In this document: positions 23,973-31,460 of the stretch, piece after piece
How positions within the stretch are numbered: the stretch's first letter is position 1
Layout of the letters: every line of letters starts with the position of its first letter
Assembly: GCA_046594105.1 (NCBI GenBank)
Contig: JBKJQB010000019.1
Span: 1-40,714 of the forward strand
Direction of reading: 5' to 3'
Length of the DNA: 40,714 nucleotides
Source: JBDSGC01 sp046594105
Lineage (GTDB): Bacteria; Acidobacteriota; Thermoanaerobaculia; Gp7-AA8
Made by a program: the position numbers and the translations under genes
The notes under the pieces: model-generated
What the model was told of the DNA's origin: nothing
The model's database searches: none
What the model saw: the letters and a program-made list of their open reading frames with translations, nothing else

Positions 23973-24002
23973 AGCATAGAGCCTCGTGGGCGGTGTTGTA
24001 AA
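23973..24002 (-). promoter_or_regulatory. Promoter of the toxin-antitoxin pair: TTTACA, 18 bp, TATGCT
   Basis: On the minus strand a -35 TTTACA (23997-24002) and a -10 TATGCT (23973-23978) are 18 bp apart. The -10 lies 6 nt before the ATG, so the antitoxin message is probably leaderless. Confidence 0.6.
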
Positions 24003-24080
24003 GTGGGCAATACCCACAAGTGACGACGATCAGACTCCGTGTCGACGGGATCCCTTGCCAGGAGTCGGGCGCATCCCCCT

Positions 24081-24956
24081 TCACCCCAGACTGGTGGAGA
24101 TGGCGCCAGGAGACCTCGGGCCGACTTCCGCCACTCGGATGTGAGGCAGCCACAGCACCATGGTGGCCGCGAAGATCCCCACGGCCATCCCCACGGTCAC
24201 CACCACAAGGCCCGCGGCCATGGCCAACCGGCCGATCGCGCTGTCGCGCTCTCTGGCTTGCAGATAGATCTCCAGAAGAACCAGGGGCAGAGCGTAATCG
24301 GCGAAGGAAAGGAAACTGAGGAACGGGCCGGTGAACGTTCTGGGATTGAAGCCAACCGGGCCGTGATTGAGGAAGATCCACTGCATCAGGCCGATGCGGA
24401 AGAACCAGCCGGCATTCACGACCATGAAGAGACGGAGAGCCCAGCGGCGATGAATCCTGAGATCGCGGGAGATCGCCGAGCGCACGGCGAGGAATGCGAA
24501 GGTCATGATCAAAACCGCGTCCACGCTGATCCCCACGCGCTGCACAAGATCGGATCTTCCGCGAGACCACACCATGAAAAGGCCGGCGATGCTGGTCACG
24601 AACACCGTCAGCGTGTAGAGCCGCCCGTTCCAGCGATGGAGAGAGGGAGCACGACGCCGGAGTTGCGGAAGCAGCTGCAGAGGTCCGCCGACCATGATGA
24701 CCACGGCCAGGGCGAGATGCACGGCGACGGCGAGATTGCTCAGCGTCGCACCAGGAACATACCCATGGGGGATGACCTCGTTCCAGGCTTCCCGGTTTCC
24801 TCGGATTGCCGCTCCGCCATAGAAGGCAACGACATACAGGAGGAAGATCCATTGCCCGGCGACCGCCGTCAAAAACCAGAAGCGGGCTGCAAGGGTCAAG
24901 GCGGTGTCCGCAGCGGAGCTGAGGTCGGAATGCTCCGTCCATACAGAGGTGCTCAT
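24081..24956 (-). CDS. DUF2306 family membrane protein
   Basis: This 291-residue protein has several membrane segments and the DUF2306 pattern: WNEVIPHGYVPGATLSNLAV, then a segment with VMVGGPLQLLPQLRRRAP-like order (IMVGGPLQLLPQLRRRAPSL), then HRWNGRLYTLTVFVTSIAG, and IHRRWALRLFMVVNAGWFFR near the C-terminal half. The function of the family is not established; conserved His residues in the helices suggest a cofactor or ligand site. It is the last gene of the operon and overlaps the preceding gene by 4 nt (ATGA). GGGAG lies 8 nt before the ATG. Confidence 0.82.
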   Translation of the reverse strand: MSTSVWTEHSDLSSAADTALTLAARFWFLTAVAGQWIFLLYVVAFYGGAAIRGNREAWNEVIPHGYVPGATLSNLAVAVHLALAVVIMVGGPLQLLPQLRRRAPSLHRWNGRLYTLTVFVTSIAGLFMVWSRGRSDLVQRVGISVDAVLIMTFAFLAVRSAISRDLRIHRRWALRLFMVVNAGWFFRIGLMQWIFLNHGPVGFNPRTFTGPFLSFLSFADYALPLVLLEIYLQARERDSAIGRLAMAAGLVVVTVGMAVGIFAATMVLWLPHIRVAEVGPRSPGAISTSLG

Positions 24957-25792
24957 CCATGATTCTCCCTTCGCGCGTTGCCGTCGGTTGCGTGCGGGTT
25001 GATTGAGTTGCTGAATCCGTCGAGTGGAACCGCGGAAAAGGGTCCGCTTCGGATGGAAGGCCTGGAGCCGAACGTTGGATTTGCTCCGGCCTGCTGCGCG
25101 GCTTTCCTGTACGTGTTGCTGAACCGGATGCGAAACAGCCAGAAGAGTGTCAGCAGGACGATGATGACCACCGGTACTTCCGGGAGATGGGTGGCCCGAA
25201 GGTCGGTGAACAGGACGGCGCGCAGGCCGAGTTTCTTCATCACCGGATCGCTGGACGTTCCGAGGAAGAAGGAGCCGGCAGCGATGAAGAGGGCGAAGCC
25301 CATCCGCCACACATGTCGGAGCAGGCGCTGCGCACCGGAAACACCGCCGCGCACCAGCATGCGAATGTCCCCGACGGCAGAGGAGAAGGCGATCAACCCG
25401 AAGATGAAATAGGCCGTGGCGAATTTTCCCGGCTTGGGAACGTGGGCTGCATCCTGCCAGGCAAAGATCCAGCCGGTCGTTCCGGCAATCAAAGCCAGGA
25501 GCAGCAGAACCCGTTCGAGACGACCGGTCTCATTCGGCTTCCGCTTGACCGTCAGCCAGGCCGTGGCCACCAGGTAGAACGTGAACGTCCCGGCGAGGAT
25601 GTTGAACCGCTGCCCCTTCATCATCCCCAGGTACGCGCCGCCGCCCGCCATGAGCAGCATGGAAACGGAGAAGACGATTCCGCTCCTTCGATGGAGCCGG
25701 GAGCCCTTGCGGACAACCAGTGCCGCCGACCCGGAGGCAACGGCGAGGATCCCGGCGCAGAGATGAACGAGCAAGGCAGGTGAGTACGTCAT
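24953..25792 (-). CDS. DUF2306-like integral membrane protein
   Basis: The 279-residue product has about eight membrane helices. The opening MTYSPALLVHLCAGILAVAS followed by GSAALVVRKGSRLHRRSG is typical of a group of small membrane proteins with His residues in the first two helices, related to DUF2306. The end of the protein (from about 235) is hydrophilic and not conserved in appearance. AGGAG precedes the ATG. It starts 39 nt after the ABC permease stop and its stop overlaps the next start, so it belongs to the same operon. The biochemical role is unknown; having it beside its relative suggests that the two form a heteromeric membrane complex, an inference. Confidence 0.7.
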   Translation of the reverse strand: MTYSPALLVHLCAGILAVASGSAALVVRKGSRLHRRSGIVFSVSMLLMAGGGAYLGMMKGQRFNILAGTFTFYLVATAWLTVKRKPNETGRLERVLLLLALIAGTTGWIFAWQDAAHVPKPGKFATAYFIFGLIAFSSAVGDIRMLVRGGVSGAQRLLRHVWRMGFALFIAAGSFFLGTSSDPVMKKLGLRAVLFTDLRATHLPEVPVVIIVLLTLFWLFRIRFSNTYRKAAQQAGANPTFGSRPSIRSGPFSAVPLDGFSNSINPHATDGNARRENHG

Positions 25793-25831
25793 GTCACTCC
25801 TGTAAATGGATCCGGAAGGGCTGCGTGCGGA

Positions 25832-26764
25832 TCAGATCGGTTGACGGTGGCGGCGCAGGCGCACGGCTGCGGCCAGGCATGCCGCGGCGAATGCGAGCCC
25901 CAGCCAGAGACCGGGGGCGCTCAGAAATCTCGCGGGGGTCAGTTGGGACAGCCGGTCGATATCGCCGCCGTGCTTTGACGAAACCGCGAAGGCCTCCGCC
26001 ATCGCGCCGATCACGCGGTACTTCAGCAGAGCGGCGAAATGCGAACTGCCGAACACGATCCGATCGACGAGCCTGATCGCGAAAAGAGGGAACACCGCCC
26101 AGAGCAACGGCGTACGCTTCGCCCAGGCAGAGACCAGCAGCAGCCAACCGTAGATCGGCGCGAACCAGAGGATGTGCACGGTCAGGCCGTAGATCATGAT
26201 CAGCAGCCCCTGAAAGAATGCAAATTCGCTCCAGAGGGTGGCGGGACTCATTCCGTTCCCCATCAGGATCATGGTGCCCAGCATCAGCAGCAGGACCTGG
26301 GTGACCACGCTGAGCGCGAATGCGATCAGCGGCAGCACCACCAGGGGAATGCTGGCTTTGGAGAGCACAGTGGTTCGATCCGAAACCGGCAGCGATTTCC
26401 AGAACAGAACGCTGCGATCGCGGCGTTCGCCGTACAGCGCATCGAGCGAGTAGAACAGCCCGACCAGAAGCGTGGCCAGCATGATCGGAGCGGGCGCCAT
26501 GTTGAAGGGCGCGGTGACCACGGCATGCAGCTTGGCCGGATCGAGTGCCTGGGCCGCACGAATCCTCTTCGGCAGGCCAATCGTGTGGATGAAGGAGCCG
26601 AACAACACGACCGCCGCGACGATCAGCGGAGCCAGAACGACCGAACGGTTCTCCCACAGCTCGCGGCGCACCGACCAGTACAGCGGCCGGGTCTCCGCCA
26701 TGGGCGGGGACGCGATGGGAGTGTCGACGGTATCCTGCATTGCGTTGTCCGATTGAGGGTTCAT
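25832..26764 (-). CDS. ABC-2 type transporter permease
   Basis: The 310-residue protein has about six membrane helices after a cytoplasmic N-terminus: VVLAPLIVAAVVLFGSFIHT, PIMLATLLVGLFYSLDALYG, IPLVVLPLIAFALSVVTQVL, LLIMIYGLTVHILWFAPIYG and others. The motif ALYGERRDRSVLFWKSLPVS between helices 2 and 3 is characteristic of ABC-2 permeases of the YtrC/bacitracin-export type. With the ATPase it should form an exporter for a peptide, lipid or antibiotic, or a stress-response pump. Its ATG overlaps the ATPase stop by 4 nt. Confidence 0.88.
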   Translation of the reverse strand: MNPQSDNAMQDTVDTPIASPPMAETRPLYWSVRRELWENRSVVLAPLIVAAVVLFGSFIHTIGLPKRIRAAQALDPAKLHAVVTAPFNMAPAPIMLATLLVGLFYSLDALYGERRDRSVLFWKSLPVSDRTTVLSKASIPLVVLPLIAFALSVVTQVLLLMLGTMILMGNGMSPATLWSEFAFFQGLLIMIYGLTVHILWFAPIYGWLLLVSAWAKRTPLLWAVFPLFAIRLVDRIVFGSSHFAALLKYRVIGAMAEAFAVSSKHGGDIDRLSQLTPARFLSAPGLWLGLAFAAACLAAAVRLRRHRQPI

Positions 26765-27636
26765 CGAGCCGCTCCTTGCGTTTGGCTGACGGACGGCTCC
26801 ATCACGGCAACGAACAGATCGGCGATGCTCGGCGTGCGCGTTTCCCCCAGTGCTGCAAGTTGCTGACGGTCGGCGGAGTCGAAAAGCAAAATGCTCCGTC
26901 CGAACACCTGACGCTCCTGGATGGGGTGGAGGGCCCGGGCCGCCGCGACATTCTCCGGAGTGACCATCACTTCCAGATAGCGCGATTCGAAGGCCTCCAT
27001 GCTGCTCTCGAGGACGATGCGGCCGGCGTTGACGAAGACGAAATCCGTCAGGACATCCTGGATCTCGTCGACCTGGTGAGTGGTCACCACGATGGTCCGG
27101 CTTCGGTCAAAGTAATCATTGAGCAGCGAGTCGTAGAAACGTTTGCGAACCAGGATGTCCAGCCCCAGGGTCGGCTCGTCGAGGATGAGCAGCTTCGCGT
27201 CGATGGCCATGACCAGAGCGAGGTGCAGCTGCGTCACCATGCCCTTCGACAACTCCCGGACCTTGCTGCCCCGCTTGATGCTGGTCTTCTCCAGAAACCA
27301 TTCGGCCTTGGCGCGATCGAAACGGGGATGCACGCCGGCCACGTAATCGAGCGCCTGCCGGACCCGGATCCAGCGCGGCAGCAGGGCCACATCGGCGATG
27401 AAGGCCACATCGCGCATGAGCGCATCGCGCTCGGTCCAGGGGTCGCGTCCCAGCACCTTCAAGTCGCCCTGATAGTCCGTGAGGCCGAGCATGGCGTGGA
27501 GTGCCGTGCTCTTGCCCGCGCCGTTAGGACCGATGATCCCGAGGATGCGGCCCTCTTCCACGCGAAGATCGATGCCGTCCAACGCGATGGAGGTGCCGAA
27601 GGCCTTGCGGAGGCCGCGTGCCTCGATGGTTGCCAT
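26761..27636 (-). CDS. ABC transporter ATP-binding protein (YtrB-like)
   Basis: The 291-residue ATPase has Walker A GPNGAGKST at 36-44, signature LSKGM at 129-133 (the common LSGGQ is replaced by LSKGM, as is frequent in this group), Walker B LLILDEP at 149-155, and the switch His187. It powers the adjacent ABC-2 permease. The ATG at 27636 is used; a longer reading frame would run back into the GntR gene. The gap to the GntR stop is only 4 nt. A YtrA-type GntR regulator followed by such an ATPase is the classic gene order of ytr-like operons controlled by cell-envelope stress. Confidence 0.93.
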   Translation of the reverse strand: MATIEARGLRKAFGTSIALDGIDLRVEEGRILGIIGPNGAGKSTALHAMLGLTDYQGDLKVLGRDPWTERDALMRDVAFIADVALLPRWIRVRQALDYVAGVHPRFDRAKAEWFLEKTSIKRGSKVRELSKGMVTQLHLALVMAIDAKLLILDEPTLGLDILVRKRFYDSLLNDYFDRSRTIVVTTHQVDEIQDVLTDFVFVNAGRIVLESSMEAFESRYLEVMVTPENVAAARALHPIQERQVFGRSILLFDSADRQQLAALGETRTPSIADLFVAVMEPSVSQTQGAAR

Positions 27637-27640
27637 CACG

Positions 27641-28033
27641 TCAGCGCGCCTCTTCTTCTGAGTCCGGCGAAGGCCGCGCGGCCCTGGCTGCATCCAGGAG
27701 TTCTTCCGCCGTCAACCCGAGCCGCTGGATGGTGGCGGCAATCCTCGGCCACTGCTCGGCAAGGAACTTCTGCCGCTCGCCCTCCAGCAGCAGGCTGCGC
27801 GCGCCGGCGTTGATGAACATCCCGCGGCCTCGCTTCGTCTCCACCAGCTTCTCGTCGACCAGCTGCTGGTAGCCCTTCAGAACCGTGATCGGATTGACGC
27901 GATACTCGGCGGCCACCGTGCGCACGGAAGGGAGCGGGTCTCCCTCCTTGAGCACCCCGTCCAGGATCAACGCCACAACGCGATCCCGAAGCTGGCGGTA
28001 AATCGGCTGACTGTCGTTCCATTCGCGATCCAT
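27641..28033 (-). CDS. GntR family regulator, YtrA subfamily
   Basis: The 130-residue protein starts with a GntR winged helix: QPIYRQLRDRVVALILDGVL then GDPLPSVRTVAAEYRVNP and ITVLKGYQQLVDEKLVETKR, followed by RGRGMFI. The short C-terminal part (about 75-130) lacks a large ligand domain, the mark of the YtrA subfamily. It is the first gene of a five-gene operon with an ABC exporter and two membrane proteins. A 12-bp perfect palindrome at 28156-28167 lies over the likely -10 box of the operon, so the protein probably represses its own operon. Confidence 0.92.
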   Translation of the reverse strand: MDREWNDSQPIYRQLRDRVVALILDGVLKEGDPLPSVRTVAAEYRVNPITVLKGYQQLVDEKLVETKRGRGMFINAGARSLLLEGERQKFLAEQWPRIAATIQRLGLTAEELLDAARAARPSPDSEEEAR

Positions 28034-28155
28034 CCTGTGTTCCGTCTAACCCTTTCGAGAGAGGCGGAGGTGCTCGTTACGATCGATCACTCCGCCCCCC
28101 CTCCCGATCGAGCATCCGCCGCTGAATGGAGGACGCTCGAGTCACGTTAGGTGAG

Positions 28156-28167
28156 GTAGTTAACTAC
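28156..28167. promoter_or_regulatory. Palindromic operator GTAGTTAACTAC for the GntR operon
   Basis: This is a perfect 12-bp palindrome about 123 nt upstream of the GntR start. YtrA-type regulators bind AT-centred palindromes of this kind, with GT and AC ends. It covers the predicted -10 box. Confidence 0.6.
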
Positions 28168-28186
28168 AACACCTGATCACATGCAA
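28158..28186 (-). promoter_or_regulatory. Probable promoter of the GntR-ABC operon: TTGCAT, 17 bp, TTAACT
   Basis: On the minus strand a -35 TTGCAT (28181-28186) and a -10 TTAACT (28158-28163) are 17 bp apart. The -10 lies inside the palindrome, so repressor binding would block it. A second possible start signal nearer the gene cannot be excluded. Confidence 0.5.
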
Positions 28187-28283
28187 GGGTTTTTTCTTGC
28201 TAACGGAGCCGAGGAGGTAGCGCTGGGTCGAGAGTCCTGGGTTAGGACCCGCGCCTGGGCGTTGTCGATGGGGGAGTCCGCAC

Positions 28284-28452
28284 TTGATTTACACCTATGC
28301 CGACACACCGATTGGAGCGCTCCTCGCGGCACGCGATGGCGACGGAATCGCGGCGATCTCGTTTCCGATGAACGGCCGGCCTGCCGATCCGCATGCGGAA
28401 TCGGGAGCGGAGCGATGAGGCATTTCGGCGATCTCGAGGACAGCGCAAGTTG
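28284..28452 (+). pseudogene. ogt: Broken methylated-DNA-protein-cysteine methyltransferase (N-terminal fragment)
   Basis: From TTG at 28284 the frame reads (L/M)IYTYADTPIGALLAARDG then DGIAAISFPMNGRPADPH, which strongly resembles the N-terminus of Ogt/MGMT DNA repair proteins. GGGGGAG sits 7 nt before the TTG. The frame ends at TGA 28416-28418. One frame over, DEAFRRSRGQ continues the family pattern for a few residues, so a frameshift is evident. The catalytic PCHR domain is absent, and the chitinase gene follows at 28494. It cannot make an active enzyme. The bases before it (28187-28283) show nothing clear. Confidence 0.75.
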
Positions 28453-28493
28453 CTGACGGCCCGGAACGAAACGTGCTTCGTCGCTGCTGCGCG

Positions 28494-29633
28494 ATGACTC
28501 GATCCAGGCTCCTGCTCTCATCCACACTTCTTCTTCTCACCGTTCTTTGTCTCCCCCTCCGTGCCGCCGGGCGGCCGGTCCGGCCTCCCGACCGTTCCTA
28601 CCGCATCGTCGGGTATGTGTCGCGCTGGACGAACATCGAGGGCATCGACGCGACGAAGGTGACCCACCTCAACTATGCGTTTGCCCAGGTGCGCGGCGAC
28701 GACACCGTGTTTCTGGAAGAGCCGGAGGCGCCTGCGTCGCTCTTGCGACTGCGCGAGTTGAAGCGGATCAATCCCCGGTTGAAGGTCCTCCTGGCGATCG
28801 GCGGCTGGGGGGCGGAGTGGTTTTCCGATGCGGCGCTGAGCGACGAGTCGCGCTGCCGGTTCGTGACCAGCGCGGCGGCCCTGATGCAGGAGCATGACCT
28901 TGACGGCCTGGACATCGACTGGGAGTACCCCGGTCAGCGCGGCGCGGGGAACCGCTTCCGGCCCCAGGATAAGACGAACTTCACGCTGCTGCTGAAGGAT
29001 CTGCGACAGGAGCTCGACCTCCTGAGCAAAGCTCGCGGACGGAAGGGTTCCGATCCGTACACGCTCAGCATCGCCTCCAGCGGCGGTCGTTACTTCCAGT
29101 TCACCGAAATGGCCACGCTGCATCCATACCTCGACTGGTTCAACGTCATGACCTACGACTTCGTGGACGGCGGCGAACCGGCCACCGGCCATCACGCCGC
29201 GCTGTCGGCGAACGGGCCGAAGTCGATGGAAGGGTTTGTGGAGCAACATCTCGCGGCCGGCATCCCGCCGGAGAAGATCGTGGTCGGTGTGCCGCTGTAC
29301 GGGAAGATGTGGCGCTGGGTGAATCGGAAGAGCGCGACCGGCATCAACGAGCCGTATGACCTGTTCGGCGGCAGCATCCCGTATGCCGACCTCCAGCGTG
29401 ACGTTCTCAACGACCCGAGATACCTGCATGGATGGGACGCCGTGGCCAAGGCGCCGTACCTGTGGGACCGGGAGCTCGGTACGTTCGTCTCCTATGACGA
29501 CGCGCAATCGATGGCCGGAAAGGCGCGATTCGTCAAAGCGCACCATCTCGGTGGCGTCATGTACTGGCAGCATCGCTACGATCCCGCCCAGTCGCTGCTG
29601 ACGACTCTCTACACCACGCTGCGAGGCAAGTGA
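28494..29633 (+). CDS. Secreted GH18 family chitinase-like glycosidase
   Basis: The 379-residue product begins with MTRSRLLLSSTLLLLTVLCL, a Sec signal peptide. The mature part shows the GH18 fold: IVGYVSRWTNI at the first strand, LKVLLAIGGWG (SxGG strand) at about 97-107, and the catalytic DGLDIDWEYP at 137-146 with acid/base E144. The later MTYDF and the final GGVMYWQHRYD strand are also conserved. It should cleave chitin or related beta-1,4-GlcNAc polymers outside the cytoplasm; no carbohydrate-binding module is attached. A GTG 21 nt upstream would add seven residues before the signal. Its 5' end abuts the ogt remnant, and no clear Shine-Dalgarno sequence is seen. Confidence 0.92.
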   Translation: MTRSRLLLSSTLLLLTVLCLPLRAAGRPVRPPDRSYRIVGYVSRWTNIEGIDATKVTHLNYAFAQVRGDDTVFLEEPEAPASLLRLRELKRINPRLKVLLAIGGWGAEWFSDAALSDESRCRFVTSAAALMQEHDLDGLDIDWEYPGQRGAGNRFRPQDKTNFTLLLKDLRQELDLLSKARGRKGSDPYTLSIASSGGRYFQFTEMATLHPYLDWFNVMTYDFVDGGEPATGHHAALSANGPKSMEGFVEQHLAAGIPPEKIVVGVPLYGKMWRWVNRKSATGINEPYDLFGGSIPYADLQRDVLNDPRYLHGWDAVAKAPYLWDRELGTFVSYDDAQSMAGKARFVKAHHLGGVMYWQHRYDPAQSLLTTLYTTLRGK

Positions 29634-29759
29634 TCCGGGCGCCAGGACGTGAGTGCGGCTCGGCCCGGATGCGAGCGGTTGAGCGAGCAAGAAAACTTCC
29701 CTACCGAGTTCCCTCTCCCTCGTACTGCTGAGTGTGATTTCAGCAGCTCTTGGTCAGCC

Positions 29760-29780
29760 GCCGGTTGCTGAGCAACCGGC
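29760..29780. repeat. Perfect hairpin between chitinase and merT-like genes
   Basis: GCCGGTTGC and GCAACCGGC form a 9-bp perfect stem with a TGA loop, about 127 nt after the chitinase stop. There is no T run, so it is a weak terminator candidate at best; it may separate the chitinase and metal operons. Confidence 0.5.
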
Positions 29781-29862
29781 GCTCGGCATTGAGCGAGATG
29801 TCTCAGCTGATCGTAACAATTCGGAATTCTCCTTCGGGGAGCTTGTTGCAGAGGGTGTTGCT

Positions 29863-29884
29863 GTATCCCCCCCCAGGGGATCAC
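29863..29884. promoter_or_regulatory. Probable CsoR-type operator upstream of merT
   Basis: The bases GTATCCCCCCCCAGGGGATC then AC form an imperfect inverted repeat with ATCCCC and GGGGAT arms. CsoR/RcnR-family repressors bind such sites, with a G/C tract flanked by T and A. It lies 19 nt before the MerT start, and the repressor gene is the last gene of the same operon. No clear -35/-10 pair could be fixed, so the exact promoter is open. Confidence 0.55.
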
Positions 29885-29902
29885 GTACGGAAAGGAAAAC
29901 GG

Positions 29903-30274
29903 ATGGATACTCAGAAGGAAGCATCGTTCGCAAACGCTGGTCTCGCCGCTTCGATCGTGGCTGCGGTAGGGGCGTCGATCTGCTGCATCGGGCCGATCGC
30001 GGCGGCTTTCCTCGGGCTGACGAGCATGGGTGCGTTGGTGAAGTACGAACCCTACCGGCCTTTTCTGGCCGTGCTCACCATGGCCATCCTGGCCGGCGCG
30101 TTCTATCTCGCGTATCGCAAACGCCCCGAGGAGTCGTGCCAGCCGGGGTCGCTGTGCGAGGTTCAGGGCGTTACGCGTGTTCAGAAGATCAACCGGATCG
30201 TTCTCTGGATTGTGACGGCGATCGTGCTCTTGATTCTTACGTTCCCCACCTGGTCGAACTGGGTGCTCGGGTAG
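29903..30274 (+). CDS. merT: MerT-like mercuric/heavy-metal transport membrane protein
   Basis: The 123-residue protein has three membrane helices. The first holds the paired cysteines SICCIGP at C27 and C28, the metal-accepting pair of MerT. A cytoplasmic loop carries C79 and C85 (EESCQPGSLCEV), the second cysteine pair. The layout matches MerT, which takes Hg(II) from MerP and passes it into the cytoplasm. AAGGA precedes the ATG at 29903. It opens a four-gene cluster with a MerP homologue, an Fe-S metallochaperone and a CsoR-type repressor. The usual merA (reductase) and merR are not present nearby, so the ion may be Hg or another soft metal. Confidence 0.9.
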   Translation: MDTQKEASFANAGLAASIVAAVGASICCIGPIAAAFLGLTSMGALVKYEPYRPFLAVLTMAILAGAFYLAYRKRPEESCQPGSLCEVQGVTRVQKINRIVLWIVTAIVLLILTFPTWSNWVLG

Positions 30275-30288
30275 TCCAAGGAGAAATC

Positions 30289-30636
30289 ATGAAAAGGAAT
30301 CTGATTGCTGTCCTCATCACGCTGACTGCCGCACTCGGTGTCGCGTCGTACGCGAGCGCCGGGGCAGGCTGTTGTACGGTTCCGCACCGGACCGCTGCGT
30401 CGTCGAACGCAAGCGAGAAGGTCGCCACGCTGCACATCACGGGCATGACCTGCGGCTCCTGCGCAACGGCGGTCAAGCATGTGCTGACCGGAGTGAACGG
30501 TGTGAAGGCCGCCACGGTTTCGTACCAGAAGAACAGTGCCGTCGTCACGTACGAGCCGGCAAAAGTCACCCCTGACAAGATCGCCCTGGCCATCGAGCAG
30601 AAACTGCCGACCTACAAAGCGAATGTCGTCAAGTGA
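30289..30636 (+). CDS. merP: MerP-like periplasmic metal-binding protein
   Basis: This 115-residue protein has a signal peptide (MKRNLIAVLITLTAALGVAS and on) and one heavy-metal-associated domain with GMTCGSCA, C55 and C58, the metal-binding CxxC of MerP. The 40-residue N-terminal extension between signal and domain includes a Cys pair at 28-29 (AGCCTV), which ordinary MerP lacks. It would scavenge metal outside the inner membrane and hand it to MerT. AAGGAG precedes the ATG, and the gene follows MerT by 14 nt. The next gene begins 13 nt later, so all are one operon. Confidence 0.9.
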   Translation: MKRNLIAVLITLTAALGVASYASAGAGCCTVPHRTAASSNASEKVATLHITGMTCGSCATAVKHVLTGVNGVKAATVSYQKNSAVVTYEPAKVTPDKIALAIEQKLPTYKANVVK

Positions 30637-30649
30637 TGAAGGAGTCCCA

Positions 30650-31141
30650 ATGAGCGCATGTTGCACACCTTCAGGATGCTCGACGACAGCTGAGTCAACG
30701 AGCGCATTGTGCCCCTCGTGCGGATCGACGGGGATCTCTGTCGATCCGATCACATTGAAGGCGCTTCTCACTCCGGACGGACTGCGGCGCGGCGTCCCTG
30801 CGGACCCACGCTACTGCCCGACCGCGCACTGTCAGACGGTGTACTTCAGCTCCACGACGGGCGTTCGGTTCGAGGAAGCCGACCTCATCGTCCCGGTTCA
30901 CGCGAAGCAGATGGATCGCGAGGCGGTCCCGGTCTGTTACTGCTTTGGGTACACCACGAAGTCGATTCGCAACGAGATCGAATCGACCGGCGCCAGCACC
31001 GCGACAGCGTCGATCACGGCGGAGGTGAAGGCCGGCCGCTGCGCATGCGAGGTCAGGAATCCGAAGGGCTCGTGTTGCCTGGGCGATGTCGCCAGGGCCG
31101 AGCGCCGGATCGCCTTCAGTCTGACGCTCACTGCATCCTAG
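30650..31141 (+). CDS. CopZ-like [2Fe-2S] and zinc-binding metallochaperone domain protein
   Basis: The 163-residue protein is rich in cysteine: MSACCTPSGC at the start, a CPSCGSTG zinc-type knuckle at 21-28, CPTAHC at 56-61, VCYCFGYT at 95-102, and CAC and CC at 131-143. This resembles the N-terminal part of Archaeoglobus CopZ, where a [2Fe-2S] cluster and a zinc ion sit beside a copper chaperone domain; here the HMA domain is missing and MerP supplies it separately. The likely role is metal transfer or redox reduction of the metal in the cytoplasm. GGAG lies at a good distance before the ATG. No signal peptide is present. Confidence 0.72.
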   Translation: MSACCTPSGCSTTAESTSALCPSCGSTGISVDPITLKALLTPDGLRRGVPADPRYCPTAHCQTVYFSSTTGVRFEEADLIVPVHAKQMDREAVPVCYCFGYTTKSIRNEIESTGASTATASITAEVKAGRCACEVRNPKGSCCLGDVARAERRIAFSLTLTAS

Positions 31142-31148
31142 GAGCTCC

Positions 31149-31460
31149 ATGGCCACACGACAGAAAGCAAAACCACCGACCGAACAGTACCTGACGCCAG
31201 AAGCGCAGAAGTCGCTCGCGGATCGACTGGCCCGCGCCGAGGGACATCTGCGCAGCATCCGGCAGATGGTGATCGACCATCGATGTGCCGATGACATCCT
31301 GCTGCAGATCGCGGCAGTGAAAGCGGCATTGAATCAGGTCGCTGCCGGAGTCATCGAGACGGAGATGCGCGCCTGTGTGAATTCGTGCATGACCGGCGAT
31401 GCCGACGATCGGCTGGGCCGGGTAGCCAAAGCTCTGGCGACCGTGCTGAAGTCATCCTAG
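31149..31460 (+). CDS. CsoR/DUF156 family metal-sensing transcriptional repressor
   Basis: The 103-residue protein is an all-helical DUF156 regulator: KSLADRLARAEGHLRSIRQM then DDILLQIAAVKAALNQVAAG. Members form tetramers that block promoters until metal or an electrophile binds. The usual CsoR copper ligand set is C-H-C; here C46 (HRCADD) and C76 (RACV) are kept, but the His aligned four residues before C76 is Glu72. An extra C80 follows. The gene ends the merT-merP operon, 7 nt after the Fe-S chaperone gene, and a fitting operator lies at 29863-29884, so it probably controls the operon. The altered ligands suggest a metal other than Cu(I), possibly Hg(II). Confidence 0.88.
   Translation: MATRQKAKPPTEQYLTPEAQKSLADRLARAEGHLRSIRQMVIDHRCADDILLQIAAVKAALNQVAAGVIETEMRACVNSCMTGDADDRLGRVAKALATVLKSS

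Noticed and set aside
29635..29902. A merR gene or MerR-type operator before merT
   Set aside because: No MerR frame exists, and the site is a G/C-tract inverted repeat that fits a CsoR-type protein rather than a MerR site in a 19-bp spacer.
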